Assembly (NCBI GenBank): GCA_013365325.1
Contig: JABVXV010000078.1
Span: 1-64,000, forward strand
Length of the DNA: 64,000 nucleotides
Source of the DNA: Dipetalonema caudispina
Taxonomy: Eukaryota > Nematoda > Chromadorea > Rhabditida > Onchocercidae
Direction of reading: 5' to 3'
In this document: one piece after another, positions 26,085-39,437 of the stretch
Numbering within the stretch: position 1 is the first letter of the stretch
Layout of the letters: each line of letters opens with the position of its first letter
Notes under the pieces: generated by a model
Told to the model about the DNA's origin: nothing
Databases searched by the model: none
The model's input: the letters and a program-made list of their open reading frames with translations, nothing else
Made by a program: the position numbers and the translations under genes

Positions 26085-29000
26085 CTGAATCAGTTATCTT
26101 TTCGATATTCTTTTTGAGAAGGATATCTCCGCCGGTATCAATTTTGTCGAATAAGTCAGACAATACGTTGTTGAAAACTTCCTTCTGATCAACGTAAACG
26201 TAATGACCAGCACCATTTATAACCTTCAGTGCAGAATATATAATATTCTTCTAAATTCTATAACAATTCAAGAAAATTCAAATTCTAAATAACTAGAATT
26301 TTCGATCCAGAATTTCAAAATAACAAAAGTCATACAAAAGAGAGATAATCAATAGAATTATCCGAACTGAAAAAAATTATTACCTTACTGCCGAAATATG
26401 AAAAAAAATCCCGAGTTATCTCAAAAGAAATTCTCCAGATCTACCCATCAAATTAAAAAAAAATTGCTTTCATAAATTTCGAAAATTTTTCAAACCTGAA
26501 CGTCAACATAAGCATTCCGCTTCTCATTTTGCACTTCAATACCCGATGATGAATCAATCCAACTTTTAGCCCCATAGATGAATGTCATGGGCACATCAGG
26601 TGATAGATTGATTATTCTAGAAAAGGTAAATTATCATTTCAATGGTAAGACTTCCGTAAGGTAAGTATGGTTAAGCTCTAAGAAAATAAGCCACGGCATA
26701 AACAAACAGAAAAGTGAAAAAACAAGTAGACGAGCCAGTAAGTTATTTTTTACAAAATTATACCAAAGTTTGCAACAATTCAGCCAATCTATTGACCTTT
26801 TAAGCATTGGTCTTCTAGCCCAACCGAACGAAAAGCTCATATTAGTGAAAGCAATTTCTCCGGAAGGACTTTGGGCATTGCACTGATAGAAATATTCATA
26901 AATAGCATTTGGATCAGCGGATCGAAAACGAAGACTTAAATCAGGTCGCAAAGTTTTGATCACTGAAACACCTGCAATGCAATTTTTTCACTTTTTGATT
27001 ATTGAAACTTTGATTTTTGCTAAAATTCAAAATGTACCAATGAAGATAAAACTTACCATACGGCCCTGCCCAGCGTAAAGCTGTTAAAGGATAAAAAAAT
27101 GACATCGCCCGTGCAGCAATTCTAACCCAAATAGGATAATTCTGCTGAAACTCTATTACATAATATATTGCAGCAATTTGACACGACCTTCTTTAACAAA
27201 ACTTAATAAAAGGTTTGTCAGTACCAAGTGAATATTTTAAAGGTATATCTAGAAAAGGTATAAAATGAAAATTTACTTGTCGCGAAACCTCCACAGGTTT
27301 TTCCGGAAATCCCCACGGATCAACTAAAACTAGATGTCGCACACGTTCAGGATGTTCTAGCGCAAAAGATGCCGCAAGAAATGCACCTGTAAATCGGTAT
27401 TTGAGTTTAAACGAAACCTGCAAATTAATAATAGCAATACACTGAAGCAAAGTAAAAGTTCATCCGGCCAAAAACTATTACATCCAAAGAAACAGCCTTC
27501 AGTAATATAATTACACAACTCTCTCAAAAATACAATCCATACAATTCCTGAAAACATAAATACGAAATTACTAATTTTAAATTTCAAGCTAACAATTCAA
27601 AATAATAGAAATAAATAAATCCTAACCGAAAGAATGTCCCACTAAAATCATTTTGTTAATTCCCATTCCCTTTCTCCAATTTTCAATTGACTGAACAAAC
27701 TGCAATTCAGCCAGTGCCGGGTCCTTAGCAAATACAGGGCGTGATGAGCGCCCAAAACCTACAAATTAACAAAACATTCAAAATATTAAGAAGACACGGA
27801 ATACGATCCATTTTCTTGAACCTATGATGAAGCTACAAATTTAAAATATGAATAGGAAATTTTGTAAGAAAACTATCATTAGTAATAGCCACCTAATAAA
27901 TCAAAGCAATGAAGTATCCTTTTTTTCGCCATATCGTCAATATTAGAAGCCCATAAGGCTACACCACCAGCAAACCCATGAATAAGAACCACTGGAATTC
28001 GAGTATATGAAGATGTGGGAGTCTCAGCGGTCACCGTATATATCTGACCCATATCTACCTGGAAAAAAATGTGGAAAATTAAATACAAATAAAGATAATT
28101 ACCAAACATGAAAACAATCTTCCACAAAATCAAAAAATGAAATATCCAAACAAACAACTCAATTAAACATAAAAGCAATTTTGATTCAACCTTCAAAAAC
28201 TACCAACATGTAAATTTTACCAATGACAGCGGGAGAAAATAACGTAAGACCAGAGAATACATTAATCACAAACATACTGGTATAAACTGTGATGTAATTC
28301 TGGCCCGAACACTGGAAAATAGAAGAGACTCTCCTGCCGCCAGTGCTTCAACAGTATACTGACTCCATCGCCACCTTTTTCTAAATTTAATCCATAAAGT
28401 CTGTGAAAAGAAAATATCGATACAATTTAGTACTGAACTGTACTTTACAGGGGATGCCTACTTTTAGCATAAAGTTTTTATTTCAGATATTAGATGAACC
28501 CATATGTTAACATCAGCTAGTAATCAAGTGTTAAATTTAAAATTTATTAATTGAAAGAGAAAAATAAATAGTCTGTATCGTTGCACTGTACGCAAAAGGA
28601 ACAAAATTTTGAAATCTAAATCTGACTTCAAATTCGACTTAACAAATTCATTCATGTTGACAAGAATTATCTTAAGATTCAATCTGATACATTCACTTTT
28701 CACCGTTTCATCCAGTTACATTACTATTTTACATAAGTTTTCTTGCAATTATTTTACTAATTGCAAGAAAACATTTTGCTCACAATTAACCCTAAATGTG
28801 TAGGTTATTAGCTAGTTTGTCTCTTAATTAAGATTTTTTCCAAAACACTTAAAAAATAAACATAAGATAGTTAACTCATGAAGTAGGTAGAGTCTAAATT
28901 CCTAGAAATTATAATATTCACATAATGCATGCTAAGCAAATGAAATGCATTTCAAAACATCAAAAATAAGTATTATCATTCGATTGGGAATAATTTATGA

Positions 29001-29179
29001 GTCAATTCTTAAGCTGAATCAATCAACAATAATTTATTTCATATTATTAATCAATGAAGTCAGCTAATAAACTTAAAATGGAAAAATTAGTAATTTAAAT
29101 TTGCCTTTCCACAAACTTACTTTTGCTGATATTCAGGAGCACCACTTGTTGTAGGAGCATCATCAGTTTGTTTCATCAT
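26080..29179 (-). CDS. Alpha/beta hydrolase, ABHD4/ABHD5 (CGI-58) family
   Basis: Lipid-metabolism hydrolase or lipase co-activator of the ABHD4/ABHD5 group, which acts on lipid droplets or on N-acyl phospholipids. Nine exons (29179-29121, 28380-28278, 28058-27893, 27758-27627, 27386-27277, 27144-27057, 26971-26797, 26616-26496, 26223-26080) join with correct phase throughout to give 365 residues, close to the family length. Landmarks in order: oxyanion strand [15 protein letters not shown], family signature [13 protein letters not shown], nucleophile elbow [29 protein letters not shown], and [11 protein letters not shown] near the acid. The C-terminal [10 protein letters not shown] holds the catalytic His and the HX4D motif. 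A Ser is present in GHSFG, whereas vertebrate ABHD5 has Asn there, so catalysis is possible. No signal peptide or membrane segment is seen. The gene is divergent from the nuclear receptor gene, with under 1 kb between starts. ABHD4 and ABHD5 orthology are not separable by eye. Confidence 0.93.
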
Positions 29180-30073
29180 ATAGCTTGCTTCATAGTAATC
29201 TAAAATTAATTAATTGTAATTCATTTAGGTACCGTTTCAGTATATCAATGGGCCCTAATAATAAGATGATATTGAAATGGCCTAAATAATGAAGGGAATA
29301 GAGACAAAACTTTATCAAATCGAGAAACGAAATCTTATTTTCAAAAAAAAAAAAAAAAAGAAACAACTCAAAATATATGCAATTCAGAGATTATTTTGCT
29401 AAATTATGCCTTCAAAAGTAATTTCTAATCATCTAATTAATCAAACAGTACTTTGAACGTTCTCTCATCTCTACGGTATTACCTGTAGGCTTACTTCAAA
29501 ATATACCACCTTTACTTTCTCTTTTAAAACTTATTCACTTCATAACAAGACTCTAATCCCCCACCGCGGTTCTCTCAAAGATACTATTTGTTCTTGATAA
29601 CGACGCGTTCTCTCAAATATACAATCTGTCCCTGATAACGGGACTCTATTCCTCTTGCGTTCTCTCAAACATACTATCTGTCCCTAATGACGAAACTCTA
29701 TTTCCCCCGCGTTCTCTCAAACATACTATCTGTCCCTGATAACGAAATACTATTCCTCCCACGTTCTCTCAAATATACAATTTATCCCTGATGACGAAAC
29801 TCTATGTTCCCCGCATTCTCTCAAACATACTATCTCTCCCTGATAACCAAACTCTATTTCCCCCGCATTCTCTCAAAGATGCCGCTCTTACTCCACTCCT
29901 CACGAAACTTCCCATAACGATAACATCTAATTCGTTTAAGAAAAAGTGCACTTTATAAAGTTTAATAAGATAAGAGGTTTAGAATGTAAAAGAATTGAAG
30001 AAATAGTACAGAAGATAGAAGGCAGAAGCAATGATATTAACCTCATCATAGTTGTGTCATTTGATTTCAGGAA
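29180..30073. promoter_or_regulatory. Divergent promoter region between ABHD and nuclear receptor genes
   Basis: The 0.9 kb between the two divergent start codons must hold upstream elements of both genes. It is dominated by the 52-bp minisatellite at 29546-29889. A TTTCAG acceptor at 30065-30070, just before the receptor ATG, may be a spliced-leader site. No TATA box stands out. Confidence 0.45.
29546..29889. repeat. 52-bp minisatellite
   Basis: Units begin with RCGTTCTCTCAAAYATAC at 29605, 29657, 29709, 29761, 29813 and 29865, a strict 52-bp period. Each continues through ACTATCTGTCCCTGATAACG to a CTCTATTYCCCC tail. The last copy is partial, and a shorter unit lies in front at about 29566. 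The copies differ at a few positions each. The array is more GC-rich than its surroundings. Confidence 0.93.
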
Positions 30074-33000
30074 ATGATGAGTGCAAAGGAATTCGGTTGG
30101 TGTTTCTCAGGTTGTGTTGCCGGTTTTCTTTTCATCTTCGTTTTTCAACCGGATATCAATTTCATTTCATAATTTTACTTTCTTTCTATTCTTTTTTTTT
30201 TTTTTTTTTTGAAATAACAATTTTGGTAATTTATTATTCATTCGAAATTTCATTTCCTCTTTCTCTATTTGGCAATTTCTTTTGAGAATATTTCTTCCGT
30301 TTCTTCCAAAATATTTTCGGGTTGGAATTAAATCGGAGATTGGATGAATTTATTTAAAGTTTTGAAATATGAACTAGTTATTAGTACTATTATTTTCAAA
30401 ATTGAACTAAATTTAATTCGATTGACCTACATGATTCTTGTCATTCTGCTAAAAAGTCATTGAAACTATTCCAGAATCGTTTGAGAACACATTAAAGTTC
30501 TAAAATTCCTTTAACATCACTGAAATTGATGGGTTTTTTTTTACCAATTAAAATTTGTTTTGCATATTGTGCATACTTTTTTTCATTTTTCGTACTTTTA
30601 TTACATTCATACATTCTTCATCAAGCAGTAATCGACATTTTCAATTTTAGGAATTGTTTACCGAATCTATCAATTTGAAATAACAATCATATATTGTAAT
30701 AATTCCTCTCTTGTTTTGTCTTCATACTGAGCAATTAGAACACTAGCGGAAATTTTCTCAACATCACGAATTATCAAATTCTTATTTAAATTGCTTTCTT
30801 TATGTGTACTATTCATGTCTCTGTTTCCTAATCGTTGCTAATGGTAAAAAGAAGCAATTAAATTACGAGATGTTAGTGAAATTAATCACTAATTTTCAGA
30901 TTTCGTTCAAGTTATTCATACGTTGGAGAATTGAAACGAATATGAGTTTTGAAGTGAAAGATTTCACTTAAACGTGCATTTATATCATTTGTGGATTTTT
31001 CAAGTTCGGCAAGAATTAGATGGATTTTGGTTAAAATTTTAAAGTATTTTAATTTCAGATGTAGTAGACTTGCACATAGTTTAACTGTTGTTATTTATTT
31101 ATTCATTTATTTAATGATTAGTATGATTTAATCAACATTCATTATTTGTCATCAAAGTTTCTTCACTTTCATATGCCCTTTTACATCATTGTATTCAGTT
31201 GTCGAATTGGGTCGTCATTAATATTTAATGAAGGGTTAGACCGCTCGATTTAACTTAAATATTCAGTTTTTCTTTAATACTCTTTTTTACATTTTTCTTT
31301 TTTACTTTCCATACCATTTCATTGAAAAATTTTTCATTTTATCGGGCAAAGAAGACTTTATAACTGCTATTTTTTCGTTGAGAAAAAAATCATAGCTTTC
31401 TGCAGGATTGTCTTTCTTTTTGCAGTGAATCCGCTACGTGAACCATGCGCTGTTTGTGGCGATAAATCAACCGGGACACATTACGGTGTACTTTCGTGTA
31501 ATGGATGCAAGGTATATCCTTATTATTTGCTTTTTCGGTCATTTTCCTAAAATCTATACATTTTCCTGCTTGTCAAAATTAGTTGTATTATAATTTACAT
31601 TGGCAGATCATATCATTACGTTATCTGGCAAAACAGACTTGTCAGACTATATCATTCACACTAATATTTTAATCCATCCATGCTTTGCCCAAAATGAGCT
31701 AGCATCAGTGGGATTGAATAATTGAAAACTAGTTGGTCGATTGTTCTCCCAGTAATTGAATTACTCAACAAATAAAAATTTAAGTAAAGTACTTCATCTT
31801 TATAAAAATGAATATTAGTATTAAATTATTTTTCAAGGGTTTTTTCCGGCGAACAATCCTCAAAAATCAGAAATTCACATGTCGTTTCAACAAGACATGC
31901 ACAGTCGACAAAAATTTTCGATGCGCTTGTCGATATTGTCGTTTTCAGAAATGCGTACGAGTTGGGATGAAACGAGAAGGTTGACATCAAATGATACTCG
32001 GCAACTTGGTGGCCAGATTAGAGTTATTGATTATAATTTAAACACGTTTTGATTTAAACTGAAAATGATTAACAAGATTATGCTGAGTTTGGGGTTATTT
32101 TGCGATCGGAAAATGATATAATCCAAAGTACGAGATTAGATTGGGTTTAGCAGTTTGGTTGGGTGAATTTCTCAGGGCGAAGTGTTATCAAATGTTAAAT
32201 GAATTAAAACCTTTATCTATCATATTGCATTCCTTTTGTAGCGATTCAGTTTGAACGCGATTCGATTGGTCCCATTAAACGTCGTAGTGAGCCATTGCTA
32301 TTACGAACTGCTGAAAATAGTGGAACGGGAAACGACATGTCCGAAACACCATATTGTAATAATCGACCAAGCAATAATACATTGAAATCGGATGTTATCG
32401 AAATGTTAATGCAAATGGAGGCACGAACCAATCAGGAAGTGACTTCTCATTATCGAAATTCGGTGATCAGTTCGTCATCTACAACAATGAATAATCATGT
32501 GGGTGAAAGTACGCCATCGGCTTTTTCACAGTCGCATAAGTCGTATTCAACTGACGATTTGAATGAATTATCCAGAACAACGCTAGTATTAATGGTTGGT
32601 TGGTTCCCTTGACAAAAAACCGCTTAATGATGTATTCGAAACAATGTGTAAGTAAGAGGAAAGTGGGCGAAAAGTCTTACGATTAATTAGCTGTTTATTT
32701 CTTTGCTGTTCCTAATGATGAATATACAAAGCTTTTTCACTTGAAGAGTGAAACGATAACTGCTGTGTAAATGAAAACAGTTAGCATTTAATATAAGTGC
32801 TTCAATCTCCAATTTCAGTCCTGTCATTTGTAAAATTGTGTTCGTTTATAATGATTCATTGTTGGTATTAAAATATTAATGTATTCATTAAGCTTTTCAA
32901 TTCTAGTGCAAAAAGTTCTCCAGAAACCTCGTAATAAAATTGTTAGTGGCTAAGAATTGAAAATATGATGTTAGATACCCGATCGTTACTTGGGGAAATT

Positions 33001-34863
33001 TTTGTTGTTTTTGTATATTGGGTTACGATATTCTTTTGGAGATGATTTCATAGAAACAATTTTCAGCCACTTATTGAATGCCATATTTTCGATAGGTTTA
33101 AAGTTTCCAGCCGTATTTCATATCTATATGTTAGGAAACCAACAAATTGCCTATTCCAGGTTGACTGGGCAAAAGGGTTGGAACCATTCCCAGATTTGAT
33201 TATGGATGACAAAGTTATTTTGCTTAAGAACTATGCGCCGCAGCATTTGATCCTGGTACCAGCATTTCGTTCACCGGACACAACTCATGTTTGCCTTTTC
33301 AATAATGCAGATATGAATCGTGACGAGAGCATCGAATTTGACGGTTTGATTTTGCTACGAACCATTATTCAATCAATATTCCAATTAATCAATATTCCAA
33401 TAATCAATATTTCAATTAATTGATATCCCTATGTGCATGGTTAGGATAGAGAGTCCGAGAAAGAAGTGGATGTATGTACTATTGATTGTAATTTTCGCTG
33501 GGTCATTGATATGTTGGCATATCTATGTTTGCCATTGTGCTATGAGGTCAGGTCAATGCAAGCTGCGCGTTCTCACAGATGTTTTCATAAGAGGTCTTAC
33601 AAATTTTTATGATTTTGGATGTCTTCTACAATTTTTTATGAAGTTTAATGGATTCTAGAAATAGTATTGATAGGTTTATCGGCATTCAAAACAAGCAACA
33701 TTATGCCACGTGTAATGGATGAAATAGTGTGGCCGATGAGACATTTGCAAATGAGAGAAGAGGAATTTGTTTGTCTAAAAGCTCTGGCTTTTCTTCATCC
33801 TGAAGCGAAAGGACTTTCTTTACCAGCTCAAACGGTCGTTTTGTTTTTCCACATTCACTGAACTAAATGGTGAAATAATTATACAGATTTAGTACGCTAT
33901 TTGGTAGGGCATTCTAACAGTCAATAAATATAATTCATTAGAAACTCAAGTAAGTTCATTCCAAAAGTTTACGTGAAAGAAGGATTATCCAGTACAGGTT
34001 CAGATATCAGATAAATATTGCTATCTACTAAGTATATCATAAATTCAAATAATCACGTGGGTATAATTATCTATGATCTGTAAGTTTGCTTCACGAATTT
34101 GTATGACTACTTATATATAGATATACTCAGTCGTATGAAGATTGTGCCAGATAATGAAATGTTTCACTTATTTTTAGCAAAAAAGCACGCTATAATTATA
34201 TCTAAGTTATTGCAGATTCATGCAATCAATAAGTCCAGTAGGTATAGATTTGTATTAATATACAATCAGTAATAGAAATAAAAAATTGCTAGGAAAAATG
34301 TTTTGTTTGAAATAGGCACATTTTTCTGTGTATTAATCGAATTATATTTTTCGAAATGACAGTTAGTAGAAGTGGAAGTGAATTCCTGAAAAGAGACGTT
34401 GAAGATTTCGGATCATTCAGAGCTAAAATTCTTGATTGTAACGAAAAATTATTCACCGAGAGAATCACTTGAACGTCCGAATAATTGAAATGTATCGTAT
34501 TGTTAACTCAACATGGAATTAATTCCTTTTTAGGCATTACGTGAAGCTCGGAATCGAATACTTAAGGCTTTGTATTGTTATATTTTGACGCACATGCCTG
34601 AGGAAGCACCGACACGTTACGGCAACATTTTGCTGCTTGTACCAGCTCTTAAAGCCTTGGCACAAGTACTTATCGAAAATATGACGTTAACGAAATTTTT
34701 CGGTTTCGCTGAAGTGGATTCATTACTTTCGGAGTTTATTCTAGATAGTCCTACTGATGAGGCAACAGCGCGACCATTGTTACGTCAACGCCTTACTTTA
34801 GCTCCAACAGCCAATACATGTACAGATATCGATACGCAACAGCATGTGATGACTATTTTATAA
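30074..34863 (+). CDS. Nuclear hormone receptor, HNF4/NR2A-like
   Basis: Ligand-regulated transcription factor acting in the nucleus. Seven exons, 30074-30110, 31426-31511, 31838-31979, 32242-32594, 33160-33343, 33674-33834 and 34534-34863, all keep phase and give 430 residues. The DNA-binding domain (about residues 18-85) has two C4 zinc fingers: finger 1 [20 protein letters not shown] with CKGFFRR, and finger 2 [39 protein letters not shown] follows, as in HNF4. A Ser/Asn-rich hinge precedes the ligand-binding domain. That domain has helix 3 ([17 protein letters not shown]), a middle part ([18 protein letters not shown]), helix 10 ([19 protein letters not shown]) and a helix 12 region ([11 protein letters not shown]). 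The P-box is CNGCKG. Exon 1 is inferred from an ATGATG after a TTTCAG acceptor and correct phase across a 1.3-kb intron; the other exons are firm. The nematode subfamily cannot be named by eye. Confidence 0.92.
33366..33422. repeat. Short tandem repeat in nuclear receptor intron 5
   Basis: Three imperfect copies of AATCAATATTCCAATT stand in tandem shortly after the donor site of exon 5. This is ordinary intronic slippage. Confidence 0.7.
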
Positions 34864-37132
34864 TTACGGTTAGCGAGAATGAATGTCGATTGAATTTTAG
34901 CTCTTCATGGAAATTTACGAATGTTGCAACCTAACTTTAGTTTCAGTGATTTGCTTTGATGTTTTGTTTACGACTTGTTTTTCTTTTTTTTATTCTTTTA
35001 GTCTTCATATTTCTGTTTGTTTCAGTTATGTTTTGTCAATTTTTGTTTGCCAAGTTTAGTTTTCTTGAAAGTTTAGAATTTTGAACTCTAGACGAGACGG
35101 AGATGTTTCTGAGGATGTTATCATGAGAGTTTTTTAGGGATTGTTTGTAATCCTATATAACCGTACTGCTGCTCATACGCTGAGTTGAATCCCTAATAAC
35201 ATGAGTTTGGTTCATGAAGGCTTAACCTTGCAGAACTGACGAAGGAATAATATGAGATGTTTGGGCACTATTGAAGTGGAATTTTTTTGTAAGTGAAACG
35301 ATGAATGTGAAAAATTCAAGTAAAAATTTTCAGCTCAATCCCATTTCTGCTGCTTTCTGTTTTTTGATAACCTTGGATTGTTTGTCACAACATTTTAGTT
35401 TCTTATTCCCTAGTAACACGGTTAATATTTTTTTAGACTGTGATTCTTATCTGATCCTCTATCTTGAAACAGTTGTTTTCAGTAAAAAAAATTTGCGAAT
35501 TTACCCAAGTTAGCAGAAATTCACTTGCTAAGGCTGGTGATATTCATTCATTAATATGCTTCATACTGATATGCTATGGAATTGATTTAGCTGGGATTTG
35601 AAAAAAAAGGCACTTCTACAAACGGAATTTTATTAATGATACTAATTCAGCTACTGAAAGAAAAAAGTTGGAATAATGCAGTCTTGGTATGGTTCGTACC
35701 TTAGCCTAGATTTCGCTTGATGAGCTGTAGTTTATTTATTGAAAATAGATGAGGCTAGTTGATTAGTTATGTACTGATTTATTTGAATTTGTTGAATTAT
35801 TTTTAGGTGTAAGGAAAATAGTGTATGTTAGGTATGGTGCTAATAGGAAAATATGTAATGAGGAAGTGCACAGGCTAAAATATTTCATATTTGAATCAAG
35901 TTAAGTTTAGTTAAACTGAATTGAGCAGTTCTCATAAACCTATTCTGTGGTGTTCTATCCGCTAAGCATACTTCATTTTTTTATTTAGTCTTTTTTTATT
36001 TTCATGTGCTACATTACAGTTGTTTTTGCTCAGTCTTGAAGACCTTTTTTTTTCATTTTTCCAACAAAACTACATTACAGTAATTTTGCGGTTATCCCCG
36101 AATGCTCTTCCTAAAAGTTTTTTGTACATTTCATAAAAATATATGTCGATTTAGTAATATCAGAAGAATCGACTAACATAAATGTGCATTCCATGTGACC
36201 TTATTCTCGCTTGTTGAACAAAGTTTGTAGAAACCATTAAAAAATTTAACGTGAAAATTTGCATGAATTAATATCTTGTCATGATTATTTGTGCTTCCAG
36301 ACATATTTCACATTTCCTTGCTGTTTAAAAATACACATATGTTTTTATGCGTTGCTGTGATTGTTTTTATAATTTAGTTCAATATTTTTTAAAAGAACTC
36401 AGATTTTCGTCAGGATCTTTTATCTCATTATCTGCTTCCTGACCTACAGTATTCATATCATGAAGTCACTCAATCATAACAATGACAATATCCATCGATT
36501 GCAAAATACTGCTTGATATACATACATTATACATTTCCTCTCTTTCGACACGAATTTCTGACTTCTTGTTTTATAATTAAAGTATATTATAGTGTATTGA
36601 TCATATTATACAAAATTCTATTGTATTGATTATAATCTATTGAATCATCTGCAAATAATGTCGATGTAATATTTGCACTTGTATATTCTGTGATGATGAA
36701 ATTTCAAATCAGCAATGTGTTTTTATAGGTTATATTGAAAATAGTTCTAAATATTATCAATGAAAAAATATCCAAATTCTATCGATAGTTATATTAATGT
36801 TTCATTAAATAGTTGTAGTAGTGTTTTTCAGATAAATATTTTTGTTATCCTCATGCTAATTCTGTTCTTTATCAGGTTTACATACCTTATAAAATTTCGA
36901 AAGCACTTTTGAAAGATTTTTTTTTTTTTTTTTTTGATGAGGAACAGTTAATAGATTACTTTTAGTACTATTCGAGGTTACCTTAGCTTCATTTTACAAT
37001 ATTGATAGTGTAATGTTCTACTGTGCATTTATTGTAAGTCGTATGAACAGCGCTATTTAGGGGAATAGTTAAGAAGTTAGATCAAGAAGGTGAAGCTGTT
37101 AGTGAAGAAGCGTAATTTGTTGGAATGATTTA

Positions 37133-37138
37133 AATAAA
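37133..37138 (+). terminator. AATAAA poly(A) signal before eIF3J
   Basis: Perfect hexamer about 70 bp upstream of the likely trans-splice acceptor of eIF3J. It could end the nuclear receptor transcript or an intervening RNA. Spacing of this kind is typical of nematode operons. Confidence 0.4.
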
Positions 37139-37202
37139 GATGTCTTCCACGTATAATATTGTTAGTGTTATTAATGAATTCTGATTCAAGGTGACAAGTG
37201 AA

Positions 37203-37209
37203 TTTGCAG
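37203..37209 (+). promoter_or_regulatory. Probable spliced-leader acceptor of eIF3J
   Basis: TTTGCAG with no matching upstream exon, 27 bp before the initiating ATG at 37237. In nematodes such outron acceptors receive SL RNA. The short leader would read TAGTATTATTAGCG before the AACAAAAATGG start context. Confidence 0.5.
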
Positions 37210-37236
37210 TAGTATTATTAGCGTTTGGCAACAAAA

Positions 37237-39437
37237 ATGGGTGACTGGGGTAAGTCTCTTTGTTTTTTTTTTTCTTTAATTGAATTAACGAGAGGAAATG
37301 CATGTATGATCATCAGTATTCTGTGCCCAATGTATTAAGGCGTTATATTTTAGTTTGAGAAATTGGGAATTTAAGGATAGTTTCAATTTCTTGCCTTTTA
37401 TTATTTCCGGATTAGAATTATGAATTATAGGTTGAACAGTCGTTATGTGTTTTAATTATAGATGATGATGATTTTGAAGTTGATGTGAAACAGCTAGATG
37501 AAAAGAAGCATACAGTAGTAGACGAAGAAGCAGGTGACAAACCGGAGCAGAATCAAGTAGGTGTAATTTATAAAGCTGTTATGCCTTTTATTTTGTAAAA
37601 ATTTTTCAAAAGAACGCATTGTTTATTTCATCATTAAAATTCAATGAAATCGTTTTCAAGTTGACTGATTTGATTGAAAAAAGCATGCAACTAATTCTGT
37701 CCAGCTTTTCACGAGGTTTTCGTGGGTTCCTATCGCTTCATCATTTAGATCGAGGTGTTTGAGATGTGGTCCTCTTTTTTAGGTGAGAAATAAGATTTTG
37801 CTTTTCAGTCGCTTCATGCAACTAAATCGGTAGCATCTTCATCGAAATCGAAGAAAAAGAACGATCCATTGAACACCTTCACTTCTGATCTAAATCGTGA
37901 ATTGAGTGGAAAGGAAAAGGAACAGTTGCAGAGGAAAACTGATTTGATGCTTGCAAAGGATTTATTTGGTAAGATATAGTCTAGTTTTTGTGTTTTACTC
38001 TTGCACCTCAATTGAATATGCTGTTTGGTTCAGTTATTTTAACTTCTCTCTGATAATCTTCATATTAAAGCAGAAGATTTTGGCTGAAAAACGGGAAGAT
38101 TCATAATATATCAATCTACAAAATTTTGCAGGTATTGACGAAGATGAGCCCCTGACATATGCGGAACTGTCTTCCTTGGATGAATTTAGGACATTTGGTG
38201 AAAATATTGGCAAAATGCTTTCAGCGCGATCAAATGCTACCCACTTCTCCGAAATGCTTATTTCACTTCTCAAAGTTGTCCTTTCAAATAGTAAGTTTCA
38301 TGAAATCAACTGTGATTTATTTTCTTCATGAAATCAACTGTGATTTATTTCTTAATAAGTTTGAACCTAAACTATAAGATAATTTGCAAAAGTGAAGTGA
38401 GGAAATGTGAAATACTGTGCAAACTTTTAGCCAAGATTTGAGTTAGTTAATGTAACAACAGAAAAGTAATACGATCTAAAATTTACGTAGCAGTGAATTA
38501 AGATCCATACGAATGGATTTCTTTACTTCATAAAGGGTGTATGAAATCGTACATTCTATTTCAATTTAGTTTGGACTACTTATTTGACTTCTTTTCTACG
38601 AACACATCCATTCTAAATATAAATTATTTCCAAAAAGGCGTTTTGAATTCAGTGTTAATGATGTTACGTGTTTACATACAATATTTTCACCTTAAAGCAT
38701 TAAATGTACCATGTAGGGTCAGTGAGTTTGGTTCAATTTATTTTTAAATAAGGAATGTTTGGAAAATTTTCAGTGGATGCCAGCAAAGCAAGGGTTTTGA
38801 GTACGGTTCTGAAAACGATAGCTGATGAAAAGACGGCAGCTGAAAAGGTTACTTGAATTGTTGAATTCATTGTTCTTTTGGGTTTCCACTTAATCATTAA
38901 GCTTTAACGAATCATGATATTTTTCATGCAAATATGAATGCATTACTGAATGTAGTTCATCTCTGTACTCAGATGATCTAACTCCGAAAACTTAGGTTAG
39001 CGATTGGTGAACCGGTGGGTTTTTTTGGGCTTCCACCGTGCCACTGCAGAGTTAATTAATTAGACGAACTTTTCCGATTACATAAACTATCATCATTTTC
39101 AGCAATGTTGGTAACTGCTTAAAGACAAACATAGAATTTTGTAAGATGCAAGGTGCAATGAGTGCACTCACATTTCAGTTTGTTGCAGTGTCTTATGTGG
39201 TTTTTTTGACCGGAGAGATGAAATGAATGAATTAGATATTCATTTGACAGAAGCCATTGAAAAAAAAAGTAAAACTGTATATGGAAGTTATTGTTTTAGA
39301 AGGCGAAAGGGAAGGGTGCAGCAGCGAAACCGACGGTAAGAAATGTCAGTAAGTCAAACGCAGCTAAAGCAAACAAAGATTTGTATGACGATTATGTATC
39401 TGATGAATATGACGATTATGCCGATCATTTTATGTAA
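37237..39437 (+). CDS. eif-3.J: Eukaryotic translation initiation factor 3 subunit J
   Basis: Loosely bound eIF3 subunit (yeast Hcr1) that contacts the 40S decoding centre during initiation and recycling in the cytoplasm. Six exons, 37237-37249, 37462-37556, 37809-37968, 38132-38290, 38774-38847 and 39300-39437, join in phase to give 212 residues, slightly shorter than the human protein. The N-terminus MGDWDDDDFEVD carries the family's Trp-acidic start. A basic linker (SSKSKKKNDP) follows, then the helical core (LSGKEKEQLQRKTDLMLAKD, LDEFRTFGENIGKML, LKVVLSNMDASKARVLSTVL). The acidic C-terminus DLYDDYVSDEYDDYADHFM is typical. It sits between the nuclear receptor and the LSD1-like gene, all on the + strand. 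Confidence 0.95.
38296..38352. repeat. 29-bp tandem duplication in eIF3J intron 4
   Basis: The block TTCATGAAATCAACTGTGAT plus ATTTATTT occurs twice back to back, nearly identically, immediately after the donor site of exon 4. It looks like a recent small duplication and does not touch the splice site. Confidence 0.8.

Larger units (their letters stand above)
34864..37236. other. 3' region of the nuclear receptor gene and eIF3J leader
   Basis: No coding region is recognised in this 2.4 kb. It probably includes a long 3' untranslated region of the receptor, ending at the poly(A) signal at 37133-37138, or an undetected noncoding gene. A TTTGCAG acceptor at 37203-37209 precedes the eIF3J start by 27 bp and looks like a trans-splice site. 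Poly-T runs occur near 36920. Confidence 0.4.

Noticed and set aside
39001..39060. GGTGAACCGGTGGG / CCACCGTGCC stem in eIF3J intron 5, considered as a small RNA
   Set aside because: The paired part is short and interrupted, and no snoRNA or miRNA features can be identified.
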